A stretch of DNA of 64,000 bases, from positions 2,790,001 through 2,854,000 of the forward strand of contig NZ_JACCBP010000001.1 in the NCBI RefSeq assembly GCF_013408655.1, written 5' to 3'. The notes beneath the pieces are model-generated. The model saw only the letters and a program-made list of their open reading frames with translations. It was not told where the DNA came from and did no database searches. This stretch comes from Pigmentiphaga litoralis. GTDB taxonomy: Bacteria; Pseudomonadota; Gammaproteobacteria; Burkholderiales; Burkholderiaceae_B. The position numbers were made by a program, and so were the translations under genes. This document shows positions 8,413 through 15,581 of the stretch, piece after piece. The stretch's first letter is position 1. Every line of letters begins with the position of its first letter.

Positions 8413-9660
8413 ATGCCAGACACTCCGCCCCTGCGCTCCGCCCGCGCCACGATCAATCCGGCCACGACGGCGTTCATCCTGTTCCTGGGTGCGCTGGCCG
8501 CCCTGCCCCCGCTGTCCATCGACATGGGTTTGCCGGGCCTGGGCCAGGTCCAGGAAAGCCTGAACGCCACCGCCAACCAGGCGACCATGACACTCAGCCT
8601 GTTCCTGCTGGGCTTTGCCATGGCGCCGCTGGTGCTGGGCCCGCTGGCCGACCGCTATGGCCGCCGGCCCATCCTGCTGTGGGGTCTGGCGGTGTTTACC
8701 GTGGCGGGCCTGGGCTGCGCCATGGCGCCGTCCATCGGGTCGCTGCTGGGCTTCCGGGTGCTGCAGGGCATTGGCGCCGGTGCCGGCGCCATGCTGCCCG
8801 TGGTGATCGTGCGGGATCTGTTCACCGGCGCGCAGGCGCGGGCCCGCATGTCCTATGTCACCCTGGTGCTGGGTATCGGGCCTATCGTTGCCCCGGCGTT
8901 GGGCGCGGGGATCATGGCGCTGAGCGGCTGGCGCGAAATCTACGGCGCGCTGAGCCTGGCCGGCGCGATCATCTTTGTCGTGGCCTTCTGGTCATTCGGT
9001 GAAAGCGCCAAGCCCGGCCAGCGCAGCAGCCTGCGTCCGCGCGACATCCTGCGCAACTACCGCAATGTGCTCAGCCACCGCGTCTTTCTGGGGTTTGCGC
9101 TGGTCAACGGCCTGACGTTCGCGGCCATGTTCGCGTATATCTCGGGGTCGCCGCTCGTGCTGATGGCCAATATGGGCCTGTCCACCGGCGCCTACAGCCT
9201 GATCTTTGCGATCACGGCGGGCGCCATGGTGGTGGGCTCGTCGGTCAACGGCTGGGCGGCCACGCGCGAAATGAGCCCCAAAATGCTGTTTCGCACCGCC
9301 ATGGCCTTGCTGGTGGCGTCGCCCCTGCTGCTGGTGATCCTGACGCTGACGGGCAGCCTGACGGTGCCCGTCCTGGTGCCCCTGATCGCCGTCACGACCT
9401 TTTCGCTGGGCATCGTGATGCCGAATTCGACCCACGGCGCGCTGCAGCCCATGGGCCGTACGGCGGGGGTCGCATCGGCCGTGCTGCGCGCGATCCAGAT
9501 GGCCTGCGGCGCCGCGGCCAGCGGCCTGGTCGCGTCGCTGTATGACGGCGAAAGCGCCATTGCCATGACAGGCACGATGCTGCTGTGCGCGGCAGGCGCC
9601 GCGATCGTGTACCTGTGGATGCTGAAGCCGGCGCTGGCGAAGGCCGCCGCGGCGGCTTAG
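8413..9660 (+). CDS. Bcr/CflA-type MFS drug exporter
   Basis: This 415-residue, 12-helix proton antiporter has the MFS motif A loop between helices 2 and 3 (GPLADRYGRRPIL) and the antiporter-type stretch LGIGPIVAPALGAGI in helix 5, both typical of the DHA1 Bcr/CflA group that exports bicyclomycin, chloramphenicol and similar compounds. The N-terminus (LGALAALPPLSIDMGLPGLGQ) is the usual Bcr start. It is divergent from the MarR gene and probably repressed by it. The natural substrate is unknown. Confidence 0.9.
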   Translation: MPDTPPLRSARATINPATTAFILFLGALAALPPLSIDMGLPGLGQVQESLNATANQATMTLSLFLLGFAMAPLVLGPLADRYGRRPILLWGLAVFTVAGLGCAMAPSIGSLLGFRVLQGIGAGAGAMLPVVIVRDLFTGAQARARMSYVTLVLGIGPIVAPALGAGIMALSGWREIYGALSLAGAIIFVVAFWSFGESAKPGQRSSLRPRDILRNYRNVLSHRVFLGFALVNGLTFAAMFAYISGSPLVLMANMGLSTGAYSLIFAITAGAMVVGSSVNGWAATREMSPKMLFRTAMALLVASPLLLVILTLTGSLTVPVLVPLIAVTTFSLGIVMPNSTHGALQPMGRTAGVASAVLRAIQMACGAAASGLVASLYDGESAIAMTGTMLLCAAGAAIVYLWMLKPALAKAAAAA

Positions 9661-9676
9661 ATCGCAGGCGCAGGGC

Positions 9677-11110
9677 CTAGCGCCGCACCGACGCCCGGTA
9701 GGCGGCTGACAAGGGGTGGATCTTCTGGATCGGCGCCTTGGCCACCGCTGTTGCGGCAATGCGCCGCACTTCGGCCATCAAGGCGCGGGCATCCCAATCC
9801 ACCGGCCAGCCCCGCCAGAGACGCAGCGCGCCGTTGACGAACACCGCGTCGATCTGGTCCCGGTTGGCCAGCCGCACCAGCTCCCAACTCATGTCCCAGG
9901 AAGGCAGCATCTCCGGCACGTCCATGTCGACCAGCAGGAAATCCGCCGCCAGGCCTTCGGCAATCCGTCCGATGCGTTGGCCGAGTCCGGCAACGTCGGC
10001 GCCGCCCGCCGTGGCCTGCTCCAGCCACAGCGCCCCGCCACCTGCCGACGAATCGCCCCGCATCAAGCCGAACGCCAGCCGCTGATTGGTCTCTGCCGAG
10101 TCCATCAGGCGAAAGCCGTCACTGCGGGTGCCGTCGGTGCCCAGGCCGACACGGATGCCCATGGCGGACATCGTGACCGCGTCGGCCACGGCATTGCCCT
10201 TCCACACGCTGGCGACCGGGTTGTAGCTGACGGCGGTGTCCGTTTCCTTGAGCAGACGCATTTCATACGGTGTCACCAGCGTGGCATGCGCGACCAGCGT
10301 CTGCGGGCCCAGTGCGCCCACGCTGTCCAGATGTTCCAGCGGCCGCAGGCCCCGCGCCACCAGCGACCGTTCCACCGACGCCAAGTGTTCATTCACATGC
10401 GTCTGGAACACGACGCCGCGCTCGGCGCTCAGCCGCGCCACGTCCGTCAGTTGTCCGTCGCTGGCCGCTTCAGGCGTCGAGATCGCCAAGGACGGATGCA
10501 CCAGGGCGTCGTCCGCCCACACGTCAATATGCCGTTCGGCCGCCTGCAGCAGCGCATCGCGCTGCCCTTCGGCGCCCGCGTCGTTGCAGATCAGTCCCAG
10601 CACGCAGCGCACGCCCACGTCCTTGGCAGCACGGGCCACGGCTTCCAGCCCCAATTGCGCCCGCGTCCCGGCATCACACACGGTGGTGAAGCCCCCGCGC
10701 AGCGCTTCCAGCGACGCCAGCTTGGCCGACAGGTAGAGGCTTTCTTCATTCAGGCTGCCTTCCAGCGGCACCCAGATGCGGCGGAAAATTTCTGATGGCT
10801 CGCCAAATGCCAGGGCCTTGCCGAAGGACTGCGTGAGGTGATGATGGGCATCGACAAACCCCGGCATGAGCAGACGGCCGGGCAGCAGGTGCATCGTCAA
10901 GGCCGGGTGGGCCTGGCGCAGCTGTTCCACCGGGCCGATCTCGGCAAACACGCCCTGCGCGATCCGCACCGCCATGCCCTGGGCCGGCCCATCGGGAAGC
11001 AGCAGCCATTCCGGGGCCAGCAGCAATTCGTCGGCCAGCAAGGCGGACGCGGTCAGTCCTGCCGACGAGGCGGAAAAGGTGCGATCGGTCGGTTCGTAAG
11101 AAGTCATCAT
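9677..11110 (-). CDS. Amidohydrolase family protein (TRZ/ATZ/8-oxoguanine deaminase type)
   Basis: This 477-residue metal-dependent hydrolase has the metal ligands of the amidohydrolase TIM barrel: GFVDAHHHLT (HxH), TH in VVFQTHVNEH, H in VAHATLV and D in LGTDGTRSDG. This pattern fits the ATZ/TRZ deaminase and dechlorinase subgroup. I start at 11110 (ATG-ATG, GGA just upstream) rather than at an in-frame ATG 30 nt earlier. It is the last gene of a minus-strand set with a TauE/SafE protein and a Bug binding protein, facing a GntR regulator, so it probably hydrolyses a compound taken up by this module. No particular substrate is supported. Confidence 0.82.
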   Translation of the reverse strand: MMTSYEPTDRTFSASSAGLTASALLADELLLAPEWLLLPDGPAQGMAVRIAQGVFAEIGPVEQLRQAHPALTMHLLPGRLLMPGFVDAHHHLTQSFGKALAFGEPSEIFRRIWVPLEGSLNEESLYLSAKLASLEALRGGFTTVCDAGTRAQLGLEAVARAAKDVGVRCVLGLICNDAGAEGQRDALLQAAERHIDVWADDALVHPSLAISTPEAASDGQLTDVARLSAERGVVFQTHVNEHLASVERSLVARGLRPLEHLDSVGALGPQTLVAHATLVTPYEMRLLKETDTAVSYNPVASVWKGNAVADAVTMSAMGIRVGLGTDGTRSDGFRLMDSAETNQRLAFGLMRGDSSAGGGALWLEQATAGGADVAGLGQRIGRIAEGLAADFLLVDMDVPEMLPSWDMSWELVRLANRDQIDAVFVNGALRLWRGWPVDWDARALMAEVRRIAATAVAKAPIQKIHPLSAAYRASVRR

Positions 11111-11180
11111 GGTTTCCAGATTCGTCAAAGACGGCGGCACACGTGCAATCGCCGCCTTCTTGCGTCACATTTTTCGGGTG

Positions 11181-11990
11181 CTACGCGGCCAGCAGACTGC
11201 GCAGGCAATACGCCAGGCCGACCGCGATCAGCGCCACGGCCACGCCGATCTTCACTACCCGCGTGGGCATCCGCGCGGCGATGGCGGTGCCCGCAACCCA
11301 ACCGGCCACCAGCAGCGCGCCCAGCATCAGGCCCAGGCGGACATCCAGCTGGCCGGTCGCCAGGTTGACCGCCGTGGCGGACAGCGCGATCGGCAACTGG
11401 ATGCCCTGCGCCCAGGCGATCGACAGCCGCGTCGGCGCACCAAAACACATCAGGAGCGGAAGCAGAATCACCGGCCCACCCGTACCCGACCAGGCCGACC
11501 CGCAGCCCACGGCCAGCCCCAACACCGCCACCGCGGCCCGCCCGTGCAAGGAGGTGGGCATGCCCCCTTCCGCCCGCGCCTTGCGGGCCAGCAGGGTCTG
11601 GCAGCCCGACACGATGGCCAGGGCGGCGACGCCCAGCTGCGCGGCCGTGGCGGGCAGCCACTGCAGCGTCAATGCCCCCAGCGCGGCGCCAGCCAACGCC
11701 CAGGCGTACAGGGCCAGAGGCTGCGCCGTCGAAGCGGGGCTCCGGGCACCCGGCCCGGCATTGCCCGATGCAAGGGCGTCCGCTGCGGCTTGCGCCTTCC
11801 GGCGCCGCCGCAGCCACACCATCGCGGCAATGCCAGTGAACATGAAGCCGAAGGTCGACGCCGGCACGGCCTGCGCCACCGGCAGGCCGGCCAGCGTCGT
11901 CAGCACCGGCACCACCAGGATCCCGCCAATGCTGGTCGCGCCCACCGCCAGCCCCGCCACGACGATCAGCGCGAGCACCAGGGCGCTCAT
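11181..11990 (-). CDS. TauE/SafE family membrane exporter
   Basis: This 269-residue protein has about eight hydrophobic helices and the duplicated family pattern: an N-terminal GATSIGGILVVPVL repeat and a second-half SAWSGTGGPVILLPLL repeat. The family exports sulfite, sulfonates or organic acids. The linker between the halves (about 60-95) is rich in Ala, Arg and Gly. Position between a Bug protein and an amidohydrolase suggests export of a product or counter-ion of that pathway, perhaps sulfite or a carboxylate; this is inference. Confidence 0.82.
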   Translation of the reverse strand: MSALVLALIVVAGLAVGATSIGGILVVPVLTTLAGLPVAQAVPASTFGFMFTGIAAMVWLRRRRKAQAAADALASGNAGPGARSPASTAQPLALYAWALAGAALGALTLQWLPATAAQLGVAALAIVSGCQTLLARKARAEGGMPTSLHGRAAVAVLGLAVGCGSAWSGTGGPVILLPLLMCFGAPTRLSIAWAQGIQLPIALSATAVNLATGQLDVRLGLMLGALLVAGWVAGTAIAARMPTRVVKIGVAVALIAVGLAYCLRSLLAA

Positions 11991-12034
11991 GGCTGACCTT
12001 CAGGTGGGCAAGGCGGCGGGACGATAGCCATGCC

Positions 12035-13024
12035 TCAGTCCATCCGGATGCCGGCGGTGTTGATCACCGTGGACAGCATCTGCTTTTCACGCGCCAGATA
12101 GGTCGCGAACGCGGCCGGGGCCATGTCCATCGGCGCAAAACCCGCATCCGCCAGCTTGCGCTTGAGTTCCGGGTCGGCATGCACCGCGGCCAGTTCCCTG
12201 GCGATGCGATCCACGATCGCCGCATCGGTATGCGCCGGCGCCATCAGACCCTGCCAGGAATCCACGTTCATCGACTTGAACTCGGCGGTCTCGGACAGGC
12301 TGGGCACATTGGGCAAGCCTTCCCAGCGCGCCTGGGACGTCACGCCCAGCGCTTTCACCTTGTTGTCACGAATGAAGTTCTGCGCCAGGCCGACCGGCAG
12401 CACTGCCAGGTCGATCTGCCCGCCGGCCAGTTCGGTCAGCACCTGCGGACCCGACTTGTACGGCACGTGCATGATGTCGATGGCGGCCATCTGCTTGATC
12501 ATTTCGGCGGTGATGTGCAGCGACGTGCCGACCCCATCCGTGCCGTAATTGAGCTTGCCGGGCTGGCTGCGCGCCAGCTTGACCAGGGCGTCGGCCGAAT
12601 CCACGGCCAGCGTGGGCCGCGCGATCAGCACGAAGGCCGACGAGGCCACCGGCGCGATGGGCAGGAGCTCTTTCAGGCCGTCGTACTTGAAGGTATTGGG
12701 CGAGACCAGGGGCGCGACGGTGACCGGGCTGGCCACCGCGAACAGCAGGGTGTAGCCGTCGGGCTTGGCGCGAATCACGCGCTGCGTGGCGATCGTGCCC
12801 GACGCGCCCACGACGTTTTCGACCACAATGGGCTGCTTCAGGCGTTCGGCCAGGCGCGGCATCACGATGCGGGCGGCGACGTCCACGCTGCCTCCTGGTG
12901 CAAAGGGCACCACAACCGTGATGGGCGACGAGGGATAGGCCGTGGTCTGCGCGACACCGGCGTGCGATACGGCAGCAACAAGGCTGCCCAGGAGGATCTT
13001 TATCAGTACCATTGGCTTTTGCAT
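12035..13024 (-). CDS. Bug family periplasmic solute-binding protein
   Basis: This 329-residue TctC-like binding protein has a signal peptide (to about residue 26, SHAGVAQ) followed by the Bug signature PITVVVPFAPGGSVDVAARI and KPDGYTLLFA, the loop that grips a carboxylate. Bug proteins feed tripartite TctAB permeases or act as sensors. No TctAB is next to it. It is the first gene after the divergent GntR promoter region, and the amidohydrolase downstream suggests its ligand is the pathway substrate, probably a carboxylic acid or amide. Confidence 0.92.
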   Translation of the reverse strand: MQKPMVLIKILLGSLVAAVSHAGVAQTTAYPSSPITVVVPFAPGGSVDVAARIVMPRLAERLKQPIVVENVVGASGTIATQRVIRAKPDGYTLLFAVASPVTVAPLVSPNTFKYDGLKELLPIAPVASSAFVLIARPTLAVDSADALVKLARSQPGKLNYGTDGVGTSLHITAEMIKQMAAIDIMHVPYKSGPQVLTELAGGQIDLAVLPVGLAQNFIRDNKVKALGVTSQARWEGLPNVPSLSETAEFKSMNVDSWQGLMAPAHTDAAIVDRIARELAAVHADPELKRKLADAGFAPMDMAPAAFATYLAREKQMLSTVINTAGIRMD

Positions 13025-13078
13025 GATTCACGCCCGAGTGGATTTCAAGGGAATCGCACCATGACGATGCGCATTAGA

Positions 13079-13102
13079 CTTGTCATAACAAGTTATGACA
13101 AG
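13079..13102. promoter_or_regulatory. 24-bp perfect dyad overlapping the gntR-type start codon
   Basis: Two perfect 11-nt arms, CTTGTCATAAC and its complement, are separated by AA. The ATG of the regulator (13095) lies inside the right arm, and the divergent Bug gene starts 55 bp away. A GntR/UTRA dimer bound here would block its own translation start and the divergent promoter. Binding is inferred; the dyad itself is exact. Confidence 0.75.
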
Positions 13103-13853
13103 TGAAGCAAAAGCTGTGCCACTGAAACCAAATGCCACGCCCCTATATGCGCAGCTGCGCGATCGCCTCAAGCAGCAGATCCTGGACGGCAAGCTCGGAC
13201 CGCACGCCAAGCTGCCTTCGGAAAGCGAACTGACCCTGCAGTATGGCGTCAGCCGCATCACCGTGCGGCAGGCCCTGACCGACCTGCATCGCGAAGGGCT
13301 GATCGTGCGGGTGCACGGCAAGGGCAGTTTCGTGTCCCAACCCGTCGTGGCGCAGGATCTGACCCAGTTGCGGGGACTGTCGGAATCCCTGTCCGGAGAA
13401 GGCCGGGTGATCCACACCCGCATGCTGTCGCACAAAACCGTCAAGGCCAGCGAGGTCGTCGCGGGGCATCTGCGCGTGCCCGCGCGCAGTCCGGTCAGCG
13501 AACTGCGCACCGTGCGCTACCTGAACCGCGCGCCGCTGTCCTTGAACCATTCGTATATGTCGGTGGAGCTGGGCGAGCGGATCCGCAAGGCCGACCTGGC
13601 CAACCGGGACCTGATCGCCATTTTCGAGAATGACGTGGGGTTGACCATTACGCGTGCCGACCTGTCGATCACTGCCCTGACGGCGGACGACTCGCACGTC
13701 AAGCCGCTGGCAGTGGATCCTGGCGCGGCCCTGCTGCAGGTGGAACGGGTGCTGCTGGCGCCCGACGGGTCGCCCCTGCACTTCGAGTCCACCACGTATC
13801 GCAGCGACCGCTTCAGCTACAGCCTCAGTGTGGAGCGGCGTCGGATGGGCTGA
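13095..13853 (+). CDS. GntR family regulator with UTRA effector domain (HutC subfamily)
   Basis: This 252-residue protein has an N-terminal winged helix (residues 13-80) with the GntR motif KLPSESELTLQYGVSRITVRQAL and the wing GLIVRVHGKGSFV, then a UTRA ligand-binding domain (about 95-245). It is divergent from the Bug/TauE/amidohydrolase operon and very likely controls it in response to a pathway intermediate. The ATG at 13095 has no good ribosome site and lies inside a perfect palindrome; a GTG at 13116 is an alternative start. Its 3' end overlaps the Nudix gene by 29 nt. Confidence 0.9.
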   Translation: MTSEAKAVPLKPNATPLYAQLRDRLKQQILDGKLGPHAKLPSESELTLQYGVSRITVRQALTDLHREGLIVRVHGKGSFVSQPVVAQDLTQLRGLSESLSGEGRVIHTRMLSHKTVKASEVVAGHLRVPARSPVSELRTVRYLNRAPLSLNHSYMSVELGERIRKADLANRDLIAIFENDVGLTITRADLSITALTADDSHVKPLAVDPGAALLQVERVLLAPDGSPLHFESTTYRSDRFSYSLSVERRRMG

Positions 13854-14307
13854 CCACCCAGGCGTCTTCCTGGACGAAACGCGCCACGCGCTCCCGCAGG
13901 TGCGGGATGGCGTGGTCGCACTCGATGAAGTCGGCGATCGGCATCAGCTGCCAGTGCTGGCCTTCGTCGCCGAACCGGATCGACGCCACGTCGGCGGCGG
14001 TCAGCCAGCCGGCGAACAACCAGGTGGGCAGGCCGCCCGGCGCGACGGCCGGGTAGGCGCGGGCCACGGTGATCTGCGTGGGGGGCAGCACCAGCGCGAA
14101 TTCTTCGAACAGCTCGCGCGCGGCGCATTCCCAGGGCGATTCCTTGACTTCCCGCCCACCGCCGGGCAGGTCCCAGCAGTTGGGATAGGGCAAGTCAGGA
14201 AAGTCGTCGCGCCGGTACACCAGCAGGCTGTCTTCGAAACGCAGCGCCAGCTTGGCGCCGCCAAACGGCGCTGACAGCGGCAAAGGGATGGGGTCGACGG
14301 CTTCCAT
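13825..14307 (-). CDS. Nudix hydrolase
   Basis: This 160-residue hydrolase of nucleoside-diphosphate-linked compounds has the Nudix box around residues 50-73: G-x5-E-x7-RELFEEFAL. Catalytic Glu residues are present, but the usual Gly in the last part of the box (EExG) is Ala. The preceding strand carries YRRDDFPDLPYPNCWDLPGGG, as in MutT-like and DUF-type Nudix proteins with broad nucleotide specificity. The ATG overlaps the stop of the upstream flavoprotein gene (TGATG), implying coupled translation. The substrate is unknown; a dNTP pool role would suit the nearby dcd. Confidence 0.85.
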   Translation of the reverse strand: MEAVDPIPLPLSAPFGGAKLALRFEDSLLVYRRDDFPDLPYPNCWDLPGGGREVKESPWECAARELFEEFALVLPPTQITVARAYPAVAPGGLPTWLFAGWLTAADVASIRFGDEGQHWQLMPIADFIECDHAIPHLRERVARFVQEDAWVVSPSDAAPH

Positions 14308-15581
14308 CAGACGGCCTGCCCGGCAGCCACGCCCGATGCCCATGCCCACTGGAAGTTGTAGCCCCCCAGCCAACCGGTCACGTCGACCGTCTCTCCAATG
14401 AAATGCAGCCCCGGCACAGTCTTGGCCTCCATCGTCTGTTGATCCAGTCCTCGCGTGTCGACACCGCCACGCATCACTTCCGCCTTTTTGTAGCCTTCCG
14501 TCCCGCTGGGCACCACCGCCCACGAAGCCAGGCTGGCGGCAAGCGCCCGCAGCGTCTTGTCGGGCACGTCGGCCAGGCGCTGGGTCGCCAGGCCAGGCCA
14601 CAGGTCGCCATGCGCCACCAGCCATTGCTCGGCCAGCCGCCGTGGCAGCAGCCCGCTCAGCACGGTCACCACCTGCTGACGGTTGCCGGGCTTGGCGTCG
14701 AGCAGCGCGGCCGCCAGGTCCAGACCTGGCGCCAGGTCGATCGTGATCGGCGTGTTCGGCTCCCAGAAGCTGGAAATCTGCAGCACGGCCGGACCCGACA
14801 GACCCCGGTGCGTGAACAGCAGGTCCTCGCGAAAGCGCGGCGCCTTCTTGCCTTCGCCGGTCCGGATATCGACTTCGAGCGCGACCCCGGCCAGGGGCAC
14901 GAAGGGCTTCCACGCGGCCGCGTCGAAGGTCAGTGGCACCAGGGCCGGGCGCGGTTCAATGATCTTGAGGCCGAACTGGCGGGCGATCTTCAAGCCGAAA
15001 TCGGTGGCGCCGATCTGGGGAATCGGCAGGCCGCCGGTGGCAATGACGACGCGCCCGGCATGGATCGGGCCGTGCGACGTCTCGATGATAAAACCAGTGC
15101 GGGTCGGGAATCCAGAGGGGTCGGCATCCGGCGCCGTCTGCGATGCCGGCACGTTGCGCGTGATCGCCGTCACGCTGCACGGCATGCGCCATGACACGCC
15201 GGCCGCGTCGGTTTCGGCGCGCAGCATGCGGATGATGTCCTCGCTGGACTCGTCGCAGAACAGCTGGCCGCGATGCTTTTCATGCCACGCGATGCGGTGC
15301 CGCGTGACGAGATCGATGAAGTCCTGCGACGTGTAGCGGGCCAGCGCCGACCGGCAGAAATTCGGATTGGCCGACAGGAAGTTGGCCGGCCCCGCATCGC
15401 GGTTGGTGAAGTTGCAGCGTCCACCGCCCGAGATGCGGATCTTTTCGGCCAGCTTGGTGGCGTGGTCGATCAGCACGACCCGGCGGCCACGCCGCCCGGC
15501 CGTTGCCGCGCACATCATGCCGGCCGCGCCCGCGCCGATCACGGCGACGTCCACCGCCGCCGTGCCAGTTCCGGCCGCCAT
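14307..15581 (-). CDS. NAD(P)/FAD-dependent oxidoreductase, BaiN/HI0933 family
   Basis: This 424-residue flavoprotein has an N-terminal Rossmann dinucleotide motif (VAVIGAGAAGMMCA), the family-typical KIRISGGGRCNFTN about 30 residues later, ATGGLPIPQIGATDFG in the middle, and the C-terminal GETVDVTGWLGGYNFQWAWASG that closes the FAD site. These match the YhiN/HI0933/BaiN group, whose physiological reactions are mostly unknown. It sits in a tightly coupled series: its ATG overlaps the decarboxylase stop and its stop overlaps the Nudix ATG, both as TGATG. Confidence 0.9.
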   Translation of the reverse strand: MAAGTGTAAVDVAVIGAGAAGMMCAATAGRRGRRVVLIDHATKLAEKIRISGGGRCNFTNRDAGPANFLSANPNFCRSALARYTSQDFIDLVTRHRIAWHEKHRGQLFCDESSEDIIRMLRAETDAAGVSWRMPCSVTAITRNVPASQTAPDADPSGFPTRTGFIIETSHGPIHAGRVVIATGGLPIPQIGATDFGLKIARQFGLKIIEPRPALVPLTFDAAAWKPFVPLAGVALEVDIRTGEGKKAPRFREDLLFTHRGLSGPAVLQISSFWEPNTPITIDLAPGLDLAAALLDAKPGNRQQVVTVLSGLLPRRLAEQWLVAHGDLWPGLATQRLADVPDKTLRALAASLASWAVVPSGTEGYKKAEVMRGGVDTRGLDQQTMEAKTVPGLHFIGETVDVTGWLGGYNFQWAWASGVAAGQAV

